Assembly: GCA_964017195.1 (NCBI GenBank)
Contig: OZ024896.1
Location: 5,169,987 to 5,233,986, forward strand
From: Siderastrea radians
Lineage: Eukaryota; Cnidaria; Anthozoa; Scleractinia; Rhizangiidae
Length of the DNA: 64,000 nucleotides
Direction: 5' to 3'
Shown here: in pieces, positions 53,101 to 64,000 of the stretch
How positions within the stretch are numbered: the first letter of the stretch is position 1
How the letters are laid out: each line of letters opens with the position of its first letter
Program-made: the position numbers and the translations under genes
Notes under the pieces: model-generated
What the model was told of the DNA's origin: nothing
Databases searched by the model: none
Seen by the model: only the letters and a program-made list of their open reading frames with translations

Positions 53101-56100
53101 CAAACCAGTCGACCCTCTTGACACGACTGCTCTAACTCGACTTCGTCGGTTAAACATAGGCCCGCAATGCGTGCAGAACCGACGAAGTGTTGGTTCGTCT
53201 CGAAAAGAAAGCAAGCGAGGCGTGCGTGACTGCAGGTTCAATAACATTCAAGCATCTGTAACAGCAAGTTGCAGCAAAAGTGCGTAACTGTAACTAACGC
53301 TGAAATTTGACCAACTGAAAAAGCGAACAATACCCTGCAAAGGAGGTCAACTGAATTATTCACCCTCTCCTCACCAAACATAGCCCCACAGACTACGCCC
53401 ATGACCCCATGCATTCTTCACACAAGATCATTTTTCGCTGTCTTTTGGTCGGCCTTCCTCAAAACCCTGAACAAAAAAGCCATCGCAATTCTCAAAACAG
53501 ACGCATTTCAAAAAACGGGTGATAAATTTCCCAATATAAAAGTAACTACATCTTTACAATTGATCAGCATGGGCACTGTAACAGCCCAAAAGAATGGAAC
53601 TTTTTCCCACGCCTGGGAACCACGCTTTGTGCACAGTTTCCTTTAATCATGCCATGGGCTCCTTAAGCCAAATTGTGAATGCAAATACGAAATAAATCAT
53701 TGCTACGTACAGGATACAAGAAAGCGCATTATAGGCATTTACCAGTCGTTTTGACCCACTCCACCCTCGATAAATGTTTTTACTTGGCTCAACGTGCCGT
53801 GCTAACTGGCGTAACGAAAATTGTGACAGTATTTTGCCCTTTGCGTTACCGAATGACGTAATGTTTAAAATCTGATGACTCAGCTCATCTGTCTTATCGC
53901 TTTGTATATTTAATTGTGTTGAATGAAACTAAAAAATTAAATGTCGATACAAATTTATCCACAACTGAACATGCTTTTACCGAGAGTTGTGAGGGATATA
54001 TTTATATACTGTTGTGAAAAGCGCACTATAAAAACATGATTATCGTTAAAGACAAACACATCGTCAGAATCTCAACGTGCTAACCGGCGTGACGAAAATT
54101 GTGACAGTATTTTGTCTTTTGCGTTACCGAATGACGTAATGTTTAAAATCGGATGACTCAGCTCATCCGTCTTATCGCTTTGAATATTTAATTTTGTTGA
54201 ATTAAACTAAAAAATTAAATGTTGATATACATTTGTCCACAACTGAACATGCTTTTACCAAGAGTTGTGAGCAATGTAGTTATGTACTGTTGTGAATAGG
54301 GCACTATAAAAACATGATTATCGTTAAAGACAAACACATCGTCAGAATCTCAACGTGCTAACCGGCGTGACGAAAATTGTGACAGTATTTTGTCTTTTGC
54401 GTTACCGAATGACGTAATGTTTAAAATCGGATGACTCAGCTCATCTGTCTTATCACTTTGAATAATTTGTTGAATTAAAATTAAAATTTAAAGATAAATT
54501 TTGTCCACAACTGAACATGCCGTTACCGAGAGTTGTGAGCTATGTATTTATGTACTGTTGTGAATCTGGTACTATAAAAACAGATTATCGATTAAGACAA
54601 ACACACCGTCAGAATCAGGAGAAATTAGTAAAAAGGCAAAGTCGTCGGTTTATCTCAAACACGTTAAAGCATGTCTTATGACGTAATCGTTAAATCCGGT
54701 TTGCTCTTCCGGAGTCAGCAAGTCAGTGTCTCGAACTCTAAAATCGAACAAATCGGTTCAAAATCAAAACTAAAGCAGAAAAATTAAAAAGAGTAACTGG
54801 TATATCCTTCTGTGCCGCTTATACTATCCAAGAAGATCCAGCCCCGTGTAGTAATTCATTTCCCACCTGCGAATAACCTTTCTTAATGTTGGCAGCTAGA
54901 TACTTTCCAAGTATTAAACATAACCACAACAACATACACCAGAATTTTCCTCTCATAACATTTACTGTGAAAGATTCTATCCTTACGATGTCTCAGCAAC
55001 ACTTTGGTCCCACCAGCATCAACAGTGCCACTGGACTTCACCTCCTGTTATTATCAGTCCTCCTTGCTTTCTTTCACTAGTATTGCACAGATATTTCAGT
55101 CCGGCCAAAGCCAACACTGCTCGACGGACGTGTGCTTCTATACTTACGATACTTTTTATGTGGACCCTTGTCCTATCGTGCGTGTGTGTGTGTGTGTACT
55201 AATCGATGTCTGTGTACAACTTCTTCTCTATATGTTCAGAGGTCAGCACAAAATTATACTACAACACAGTGGAAGCAAATCTTCCACCAAGCCTCCGTCA
55301 CCTTTCTTGACCTGCCAATTCAAAATGGCGACTCGTCCGCTCTTGTTCTCACGTCATTCCATCCCATCGGCCATAGCGAAATACACACCTTGTGAGCCTT
55401 ACACGACGTATTTTGACCGACCAAACCGGTCGACCCTCTTGTCACGACTGCTCTAACTCGACTTCGTCGGTTAAAAAGTAGTGAGTAGAAGAACGTTCAG
55501 TTCTAGTATTAATCCCTTGTTTTTCTATCAAAGTAATCAGGGTTAAAAGCTGTAATAGCCGGGGAACATTAACCACCTACCTTTACTCTCCAAGTATGAC
55601 ATCAGAGCCTTGTGTTGGACATCAACTTCATGTCTTAGTCTGTTAACTTGTTCATCCAAAGCCCCCGTCTTCCTTTTTTCATCAAAAAACTTCTTCTTCC
55701 AAATGTTCTTTGCTGGAAAAAAAAAACATTGGTTTACTGGACAATAGGATGATACTGCTTTAAAAGAATACTCTCAGCATTTTTTGTTTGTTTGTTGCCC
55801 TTTCCTAACTTTGCCATTACTCATTCACACACTCTAGGTGGAGACAGACAGAAGAAGAAGAACAAAGTTTCTTGCTTAGGTCACAACATGACAGCAGACA
55901 TTTTTTCAAACAACCAAGCTTTATAATCCACTGATGCCTCAGCCACTTAACCACCACCCCTCTCAAGGAATTAGCAAACTATGCACCTACATTGATTCCT
56001 CTTCTGCATCATCTGATTCTGTAACATCTTTGCACGCCGCACTTTTGTCTCCCTCTCCTTCTCCATGTCTACCCTAGCATTCTTTGCCTTCCGCAACTCG

Positions 56101-59100
56101 GCCTTCAATTCTTCAATCTCACGACGCTTCCTATCCTTAGCAGATGGTGTGTCCTCCCCTAGCTCCTTATCCGCCCTCTGTGGGTGCTTCATGGGGGTTG
56201 GGGTGGGGACCTTGGGTAACTGAGGTATTTTGTATTTGTCTTCTAAATTTTCTGCAGGCTTCTTGGCAGGTTTCTTTGCCACTTTCTTGCCTTTTGCAGC
56301 ATTTCCAGCAGCAGCACCCTTTGTTCTATCTTTCTTAGAGTTGTCTTTGTCACCCTTCTTGCCGGCATCCTTGGTGGTTTTTGCTGCATTTCCATCTTCT
56401 CCTTGTAAATTGTCCTTTTCATTTCTCTCATCATCTGCATCACCATCGTCACCGGCTGTATTATTATTCACGTCATCATTTTCTGCGAAACCCTGGTCTT
56501 CAAATTCCTGTTGATGAAGATCGTTGCCTCCTCCAAATGTATTATCCCTGAAACAAAACATACATAACAGAACTGTCAATTACATTCAGTAATGTTTTGT
56601 ATTACATGTACATCACTAACAGCTGGTTTGATAGTGTGGGACTCCAAATTTATCCAATATGATTTCTGTGTAGATTGATATAAATTAGAAATTAGTACCT
56701 GTAAAGAACTACTGTCTCACGAACTTAGACAAAAAACATATGACCAATTTTAATTAAGCCACATACTTTTTGTGAAGGAATAACTACTATTGAATCAAAA
56801 ATTAAAATAATGGCTTGGACACTAAAACTTAGTGATAAGGTGGCTTGTGGCCTAGAGTCAATTTCTTTGAAACTTCCTTAATTTCAATTTAGATGCAAAA
56901 ACAGCAACCTCAAGAAAGCACACAAAACACAAATAAAGTGATTACAGTTTTGTGCTGAGTGACGCAAACATCAAAACTAATTTAGAAAATCTGCATCAAC
57001 ATTAATGGAGAGGAAAGGGTGAAGGAATCCAGATGAAGGAGGGAGGGAGGGAGAAAAACCATGGGTGCAAAGCGGGATTCCCAAGGGAGTAGAAAGCAGC
57101 AGAAAACACGAAAAATCACACAACACTGCATAGTACATGTATTTTGACATTAAAGAAGCACAAATAGGGGGGCACCAGCGAAAAAGGGCTTAAACCTGGG
57201 GTAAAGGGCACAGGAAGGGGCAGTTTGGACCCCCCCATTCCCTCTCGACATTTTGTTTAGAAGAGAATTCAGTTACTAACTAAAGTATGCACATGAAAAG
57301 AACACTTACACATCAAGAGAACCATTGGCTAGGTGACTGCCATATTCCATTCCATATTCATCAGGTATGACAGGCCGTCTTGCTCCCTTTGCGGGAGAAG
57401 GAAACTGAACAAACTTGGATCTCTCTTCAACTTCACTTAAAGTTGGAGGTGATTCAATTCGACTCATTGTCACTTCACCATAAACTGTGGAATCATTTTG
57501 TTCCACAAAATGTTCTTCACTAATTCCTTGATAACCTCCTTTGAGGGGACCAGGCTGTTCTTTGGGTTGTGTCCGTTCAAGGGAAGGAGACCGTGATCTT
57601 TCTTTCCTCTTCTTTTTACTTCCCTTGGCTTGGCCTTTCTTCTTCTTGTCCGAAACTGTATCTTTCTCGACAACTTCATTAGAGTTTTCAGGGTTATCAG
57701 AGCTAACTGCTCTTTCAGAGGCAACAGTGGCATAATCAGTTTGTTGGACAGGAAGAGGAGAGGCAATGACCTGCCCAGAGGGAATGGGTGTAGGAGGAGA
57801 GACCTGCCCAACAACAGGTAAGCTTTGATGAACTTCTGGTTGAATAAACTTGACAGTTTTTACAGTTTCTGACTGGTTGCTGCCTGATGAACTGCTGCTA
57901 GCTTTCTTTTGCATTCTGTGCTTTTTTGTCTTTGATGGAACAGAATTCGTTGCCACTTCCTTATGCTCATCTTGACTCCCCTTTTTCTGTTTTTTCTTTT
58001 GCCACTCTCTCTCTGCCAACTCTGCCCTATCCACCCCATCATTTTCAGATGATCCACCACTCCTGTCTTCTAATGATTGACGCCTGGCAGTGGCCTCTTG
58101 GTCTCTCTCATTGCCACTGCCAACTTCATCATCGGATGTCGACTTATTAGACCTGCTTGCCCTGTTTAAGGCCTCAACATCTCTCCTTCGCAGGCCCGTC
58201 TGTTCCACTTCTCCAGACTGCTGGGGTAAATATCCCGCTGGCAGTGTGTTTTGCATGGCATGTGGATACTGCGTATATCCCCCTGGTATCCCCGGTAGCT
58301 GCTGAACCTGCATGGAAGCCATTCCAGCTGTAAAAATAATGAGTTACCATGATTATAACAAAGTTAAAAGCAGTGTAATTTAGTATGCCATTATGTTCTT
58401 ACAAAAGCTGGGCAGTGAGCTCAACTATTTATAGTGGAAAATAATTAATTTTCTAAAAACAAAAACAGCATGATTGCACAGAGCCAAAAAATTTCTATGT
58501 CAGACTATTAATTACAACTTAAATTACCACAGACTGCATGTTCACAAGGAGTATAGAAATATGCCGACTGAAATTTAAGTTATTGTCTCAAAGACCCCCC
58601 CTTATTCTCTGTTTAAGTTCCCCTGCTGTTTTAAGAGGGAATCACAAAAGCATGAATGCTACTGTAGAATTATTTCTCAGATATTTTTTTTGTCACATCA
58701 GAAACCAATGAGATGCAATATGAATAAGCTGCTGGTGGTAACTTGCAGTAAATTAATCCATTAAGCCCTGACATGAAAATGCATATTCTCCTTACTGTTC
58801 TCCATACATTTTTTATGAAACTAGTGGGGATAATTTGTCTAAATGTTAAGACGTCTTATCCTTTATTCTCAACACTTGAATTTTTGAACAAGTAGTAATG
58901 ATGTAAAGAGAAATTTCATTTTCGTTACTGTTAGAGCTTAAAGGGTTAATCATGTGGTCTGACCTCCCACCTGACTAGTCATGAGATAAAAAAACAGGTA
59001 CATGTAACTTGTCACAGTCACATCAAAGTGTTCAGACATGTTTTGCTGATCATTCACACAGTGAGAAATGTAAAACATCAACAGAGGAATCATTTACCTG

Positions 59101-61636
59101 TAGTAAGGCCATGCGTCTGTATCACAGTATTTGCAGCATTCTCCACTGGTCTTGCTACAGAGTCATGTGTACCAGGAAGTATAAATATCTCAGGGGTGTA
59201 GGACTGAAATGTTCAATTGTGCAGATAAACATCATAATGATGAATTAAAATGTGTGGTTCCAGAAAATATTAAAACTTTCCCTATGAAACGTCATTGGAA
59301 ATTCTAAGGGGGCAAGGGGCCTCAAACTACACAAACTTTTGGAGGAATGTGTAAAGCTAAACTGAAATTTCCATGGGATGTGAATAACAAATCACGTACA
59401 TGTACCAAGTTTATGCGAGACTTGAACTGGGATGAGAACCTTGATCCTGCACAGCTACATGTACTGGAATGATCTTGTACCAGCATCAAAACTTGTCACT
59501 TATACAAGATTTTGGACAGGCATCTTTGTATACAAACACAGAGTGAGGACAGCACATCACAATGAACTTATAATGGCATGAAAGTATTAAAAATGCACAT
59601 TCTCCTTACTGTTCTCCAAACATCTCTTATGGAACTAGTAAGGAGAATTTGTCTAAATATCAAGACATCTTATCCTTGGTGATCACTTTCTTTATTCTCA
59701 TCACTTGAATGTTTGAACAAGTAGCAATAACACAAAGAGAAATTTCATTTTCGTCGCTGTTAGCTAGAATGTATCCACTGAAGGAGAAGATATTAAGTAG
59801 GGTAGCACAGTTTTAGGGATTCCAGTAATTTATTATAATTCATTGTTAAAAACAATTTCCAACAACCAGATAAAAGCATTTGAAACTCTTACCACAGGAG
59901 GCAAAAAGTCCTTGGCTTTTAGCAAGCGCTCCTGATTTTCTTTCACCTGAAAAGGACCCATTAACATTTTAACAACTTTCACTTTGAATTTATTTAATGA
60001 ATAACATTTATTTCACACTAACTTGTTTTTGGAGAAAAAAAGTAACTTACAACCCATTCATCTAAAATTTGGAAAGCTGATGGATCACCTATGTAGTACA
60101 TGCATAATCAACTTTCAATTTAACTACTTTCTAACAATTTATTAATCAAATTAATCAGTGAGTTGTTCTCAAATTAACCACCAAACTCTAGGGGGCATTT
60201 TTTCCCCAGGCACGCCAGGGATAGCTAATCTACATGCCCACATTATGAAGGATTTATTACTCTAAATTAATGCTGCTGCAAAAGAGACAAAATTATTGTA
60301 TGCTACAAAATGTTAAAAACAGATAAAAGTTTACAGTACTATGACAGGAATTTTAGAGCAACTAAATAAAAATATAAAATTTATGAATCTTGATTTTTCC
60401 TGCATTGGCAAGAGTTAACAGATACAATTTGATGTATCAATAATATTCCATCTATTCTTGTTCTAGAATTTAGTCATTAAGCCTTCCATAAAAGTCTTGA
60501 TGAGAAAATTGACTGAATAGATTCTAATATATGAAAAATTAATTTCATAACAATATGTATAATTTTTGGGTGATTTTTTCATCTTCAAGTTTATGTAATA
60601 TGTCATTTATTGGGAAAAAATAATTAACATTAAGGTCACTAAAATGCTTGGTCATTTGACAACGTGTGGAGATACAAACCGGAAAACTGAACAGGAAAAA
60701 TGAAAGGAAAACAAAAATTACAGATGAATCAATCCGGCAATGTTTTTCTTTGTCATAATAAATAAAGAGAAAATTCGAGAGTTTATCAATAATTAATAAA
60801 AAAGTGGAAATCTAACTCAAAGGTAATTTACAGCTAACTCTGTTATTGTCTTTTTGGTTGGCAGATGTTTTGAACAACCAATGCGAAACCTAGATAAAAT
60901 GAAGATTTAATTAACCCGAAAATGAAATGAAATAAAAGATATAATGGACCAACTAAAACTCGGACAAGTAAGGAAGAGTATCGTATTATATTCGGCTTAG
61001 ATTATATAGAAAGAAACCATGAGTTCCTGAAGAAGCGTTCACAACATAAGACTTTAACTTTCATCACCCCACAGTCATGAAACTTACCACAGCCATACAT
61101 CGACCAACAGATCGAAGGAAAACATAATCTTCTGGCACAACTTCTGCTCCCAGTTGTTCTTCAATATGATCGCGTAGATAATTTAATGATACATAAGGTT
61201 GTACCCTACAAGATATTAGGAAAGTCTCAAATTATTATATGTTCCAGGAAAACATGCACAGAATGCTAAGTAAACCCACCATCTTACCAACAGTGCTTAC
61301 ACAACAGTACAACAGTCTCGAAAATATCGTGTCCGTACTTTATCACGCACTATTTCCTCTCTTTTGTGAAACGAAACGGCAACAATACCTAACAAATCCA
61401 GCTGAAACAGACTCCAGAGCAATGTTGTTGAAGGCTGTCCGGTATTTTTCGAGCCACAAATCCAAGGGAACGACAAAAATGTGCAAATCTGCCAACTGAA
61501 CAAAGGACAAAATGTGCTCAATTTCACATTGCTAAACCTAAAGCTTCTTCACAGGTAAATATCGACCAAACTTAATAGATTTTCTACACAAGATTACCTC
61601 ATCAGGCTGTCGTAGTACGCTGCTGTGAGCAGACAT
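50181..61636 (-). CDS. SPATA1-like protein (spermatogenesis-associated protein 1)
   Basis: Coding exons in order of transcription: 61636-61598, 61495-61389, 61205-61088, 59946-59893, 59203-59098, 58327-57310, 56547-55991, 55712-55581, 50887-50832, 50492-50394, 50312-50181. All phases join to 805 aa. The N-terminal domain (about 14-130) reads 'LADLHIFVVPLDLWLEKYR', 'ESVSAGFVRVQPYVSLNYLR', 'EDYVFLRSVGRCMAVV' and 'YTPEIFILPG', matching the vertebrate SPATA1 N-terminus. The C-terminus (about 640-805) is a long charged coiled coil ('KNIWKKKFFDEKRKT', 'HEVEELRRRIEELKMKL'). Between them two big exons (1,018 and 557 bp) encode a Ser/Pro/Lys-rich linker and an Asp/Asn- then Lys/Ala-rich stretch, making it much longer than the vertebrate protein (about 450 aa). 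SPATA1 is expressed in sperm of vertebrates and its biochemistry is poorly known. The start ATG is followed by a clean donor (GAG|GTAATC). Confidence 0.93.
51293..53150. repeat. Long direct repeat unit A in SPATA1-like intron 8
   Basis: Begins 'aaacataggcccgcaatgcg' and ends 'cgacttcgtcggtt'. Inside are about one and a half copies of a roughly 283 bp tandem repeat (start 'cgtgctaac.ggcgtgacga' at about 51898 and 52182). The 3' part near 53015 lacks about 160 bp found in unit B. Open frames in it (for example 51538-51735) are repeated in unit B and show no domain. Confidence 0.8.
53151..55474. repeat. Long direct repeat unit B in SPATA1-like intron 8
   Basis: Same order of segments as unit A, starting 'aaacataggcccgcaatgcg' directly after the end of unit A and finishing 'cgacttcgtcggtt' at about 55474. 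It holds three copies of the roughly 283 bp tandem repeat (about 53793, 54077 and 54355). 'aaccgacgaagt' near the left and 'acttcgtcggtt' at the right end are 12-bp inverted repeats. No coding domain. Confidence 0.8.
58756..58947. repeat. Second copy of the TTAA-type MITE
   Basis: 'aaaatgcatattctccttac', 'tgttctccatacatt', 'gagaaatttcattttcg' and the end 'gcttaaagggttaa' match the repeat at 37667-37866. It lies in a SPATA1-like intron, in the same orientation. Confidence 0.65.
59575..59765. repeat. Third copy of the TTAA-type MITE (truncated end)
   Basis: 'aaaatgcacattctccttac', 'ggtgatcactttctttattc' and 'gagaaatttcattttcg' match the two other copies. The terminal TTAA at the right is lost. 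Confidence 0.55.
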
Positions 61637-63335
61637 CTCAAAAGAAAGTCAATATAGGTTTAAAACGGTCGTCATTTGGATAAAAAAGAAGCAAATTATA
61701 CTGAACCCATTTTACAGCAATCACTGTCGTCAAGCATTTATTTATTGCCCACTTGCTGTTGTTAATCACGTGACGATGGCTTGGTGACGTATTGTCAACG
61801 GAGCGCGAACTAATAGAATAATCTGATTGGTTAAAAAGAAGTCTGATAAAACTACTGAGAAAAGAAATAAATTGAAAGGCGTGAGAATGGCATGCTGTTT
61901 ACACAAAGGATCAATTTTGAATGCCGGCTACCAGATTAAAGGATTTTAGCATGTCTGTTTGAAGCGGGGAAGTCAAATAAAGACTCGTTTTTGTCTCTGC
62001 GAACCAGACATCATCAGTGGTCAGTGGTCAGAGTGCGAGGCGGATGTATGCCTCTGCGCAAGGTTTACGTAAAAGCACACAAAGATAAATCAGAAAATAA
62101 GGTTGTGTTTTCAGGTGCAAATTTTTATAGGAAATTGACTCTTGCCCTCCTCACTGAATCAGTTTTTTGGCTTACCGTGCGAACAAAGTCGCTTCTATCT
62201 TTCCTAGACAAGTCGGATAAGAGGAAGGCGACTCTCTTTCCCGACTTATCCACTAAGATCGGAAACTCCGCTCGCAGGGTATTCTTGACTTGCCGTGGAA
62301 ATCGATGAAAAATCATGCGAAAAAGCATTTTTAAAACACGGCATCCTCAGTGGAAAGCAAGAGTTTATTAGTTTGCAAAAGAAAAGAGAGACTAGCTGAA
62401 AAGTTGCGGGTTGTACAATTTTAGGATAAGTCTTCCAAGCAAGAGTTTCCATAGGTTTTTGGGCGCGTCAACTGGTGACTTTTTCTTTATAGGCCGTGCT
62501 GCGGAAATTGCTCTTCTCTCAAATTTCGCGCGACCATAAATGATAAAGCGAGAAACGTTCCCAACGCGCGGAAAAGCCCACAGTAACGCTTTCTGCGCAG
62601 GCAAATTTAAGACTTCTTAAGGGATTGTATGGGAATAAAGATTCCTGGGATAATCGGCTTTTTCGTTGGAAAAGGAAAAAAATACATTTTGCTGTAGACT
62701 AGTTTAGCGCGTTTCCTCTATTCGTTCCCTCTAATCCTGACGTGCGTCATGGAAGCAGAAAGAAGATCCTCCTACCCCAGGAGGGAGCGGGGGGGCTATA
62801 CGGGGACAGGGCTCCTGACGGGGAGGCTTCGCCCGAAAGGGGTGCCCGGCTTTTTTACGCTTGCAGTTTACTAAAGGGTAGGGAAAATTGCCATTTTAGT
62901 ATATGAAAGGGTCGCAAAATCGGCTTCAGAAGTGGAAGAAATAGTGGCTACAGCGAATTTTATCGAAGGGTGCCAAATTTTGGCAGTAATGACAACGCCA
63001 AACACGCGAAATCCGCCAGAGGAGCATTTATTTTTATTCCTTGTAGCATTCGCAAAATTATGAAATTATATGACCTAGAAAATGTTATTAACAATTTATC
63101 TAGTAAAAAACAAAATGGAATAACTGAGCAGGAGCAATTTCACCAAATCCCATTCATTCTTAGTTGATTGTGATAGCCTCTTACTATAATTTTGTAAATT
63201 GGTATGAGACAAGACCTTCTAGTCAAAATTCTTGAGTTGCTAACAATAAAACTGAAAAATTATGAAACAGAAATTTCTTGTATCCGTAATGTTCTTTGTA
63301 TGGTTTGGCATCCATCCCCGTCATAAACATCAGCT
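61637..63335. other. Region between the SPATA1-like start and the deacetylase-like exon
   Basis: The first 150 bases should hold the SPATA1-like promoter (minus strand); a CACGTG palindrome lies at about 61768-61773. At 62790-62930 there is a one-ended relative of the GGGGAGGC element of 20630-21072 ('ggggaggcttcgcccgaaag'). The other open frames here (62.0-62.6 kb, both strands) overlap each other and show no domain. Confidence 0.4.
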
Positions 63336-63601
63336 TTAATTTCCATCCGGGTTTCCTACCCAGGGATAATGCGCGGGACAGGGGCGAGTGCAAGTCCACA
63401 GGTAATGCGGATCATCAGGGAACCCACAGACGTTAGGACTGCTACACGCAGGGGGTGGTGCAGGGGTGTCGCATTTCCATGGAGCAAAATTCTCGATGTC
63501 GTCAAGGCTGACTGGTGTTTTGATCCACTCAATCACGTGTTTTATGCCAACCATCCACACATCCCCTTGGGAAAGCTTGTCACGCAAGAACTTCTTCATG
63601 G
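63336..63601 (-). CDS. Last exon of a chitin-deacetylase-like (polysaccharide deacetylase) gene, partial
   Basis: An acceptor TTTGCAG|CC at 63601 opens a frame of 87 codons to a stop at 63336-63338. 'FLRDKLSQGDVWMVGIKHVI' followed by 'EWIKTPVSL' and 'FAPWKC' matches the end of the carbohydrate esterase 4 barrel in animal chitin-deacetylase-like proteins, where 'DVW.VT..Q.I.WM..P' precedes the C-terminus. After it comes a Cys/Pro-rich tail (eight residues from 'PWKC' to the first PPP, then paired cysteines, ending GNPDGN), probably secreted. The catalytic Asp-His-His residues would lie in exons beyond the window. Splice phase needs a preceding exon ending after one base of a codon. Confidence 0.78.
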
Positions 63602-64000
63602 CTGCAAACAAGAACAATATAGTTTTTTTCTGTTAAAGAGTATTATCAAGATACAGTCTATTAGCTACTTAGACGTTCTTTCGTCCTTAAACAATTTTCC
63701 AACGATAAAATACCACATTTTACATTGGCTTTACTAATTAAACACAAAGGAGCGCTATAAAAGAGTGTTTTCCCTGGGCACCTCAACAATGTCACTTAAC
63801 TTTCACTTATATGGATCAAATCCAAAATAGTGGGCGATTTAAACCCACGAACACGTAAACCAAAAGTAACAAAGAATGATTTCGCTCTATTCTTAATTGT
63901 TCTTAACAAATTGAAATTTAGAAAGAATCAGTTAAATCTTGATATCATCAACCATGTGCGTGTCACAGGCCCACGTACATTTTGTTTTTGCCGCGACACA
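63602..64000 (-). other. Intron of the deacetylase-like gene
   Basis: AT-rich sequence upstream (in the minus sense) of the last exon. I see no further exon up to the edge of the window. Confidence 0.5.

Noticed and set aside
61740..61860. Possible RFX X-box upstream of the SPATA1-like gene
   Set aside because: I tried the palindromic consensus on both strands; it fails at conserved positions. Only a CACGTG is clear.

Overview
The window looks like nuclear DNA of an anthozoan cnidarian, most likely a stony coral. The genes are intron-rich with GT-AG borders. The proteins are animal families, including a Syk-type tyrosine kinase without ankyrin repeats. Introns and intergenic DNA are AT-rich and full of short hairpin elements, tRNA-related repeats and microsatellites. 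The species cannot be named from the sequence alone. I rebuilt gene models by hand from splice sites; in five of the six genes the whole coding sequence closes in frame, and the sixth runs off the window.

Layout. (1) About 2.2-8.4 kb, + strand: a CD36/SR-B/LIMP-2 family scavenger receptor, 8 coding exons, 674 aa, with an unusual cysteine-rich insertion in the ectodomain. (2) 10.4-26.8 kb, - strand: the KAT14 (CSRP2BP) acetyltransferase, 17 coding exons, about 617 aa; its introns hold a 1.2 kb Mutator-like element, a larger terminal-inverted-repeat element and minisatellites. (3) 27-37.2 kb, + strand: a Syk/ZAP-70 tyrosine kinase (two SH2 domains, proline-rich linker, kinase), 12 coding exons, 687 aa, head-to-head with KAT14 across a probable shared promoter. 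(4) 40.7-44.2 kb, - strand: a two-exon TPR protein of 303 aa whose last exon lies between two inverted copies of a 1,248 bp hairpin transposon. (5) 44.2-50.2 kb: gene-poor, with several inverted-repeat elements that appear nested. (6) 50.2-61.6 kb, - strand: a SPATA1-like protein, 11 coding exons, 805 aa, with a 4.7 kb intron containing two long direct repeats that carry inner tandem repeats. (7) 63.3-63.6 kb, - strand: the last exon of a chitin-deacetylase-like gene that continues past the window.

The genes have unrelated jobs (lipid or particle receptor, chromatin acetylation, immunoreceptor-type signalling, TPR scaffold, sperm/cilia-associated coiled coil, polysaccharide deacetylation) and do not form a functional cluster. 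The most unusual material is the cysteine-rich CD36 insertion, the 7-bp-duplication hairpin transposon pair, the 9-bp-duplication Mutator-like element, the nested elements at 45.7-48.8 kb, and the tandem-repeat units inside the SPATA1-like gene.
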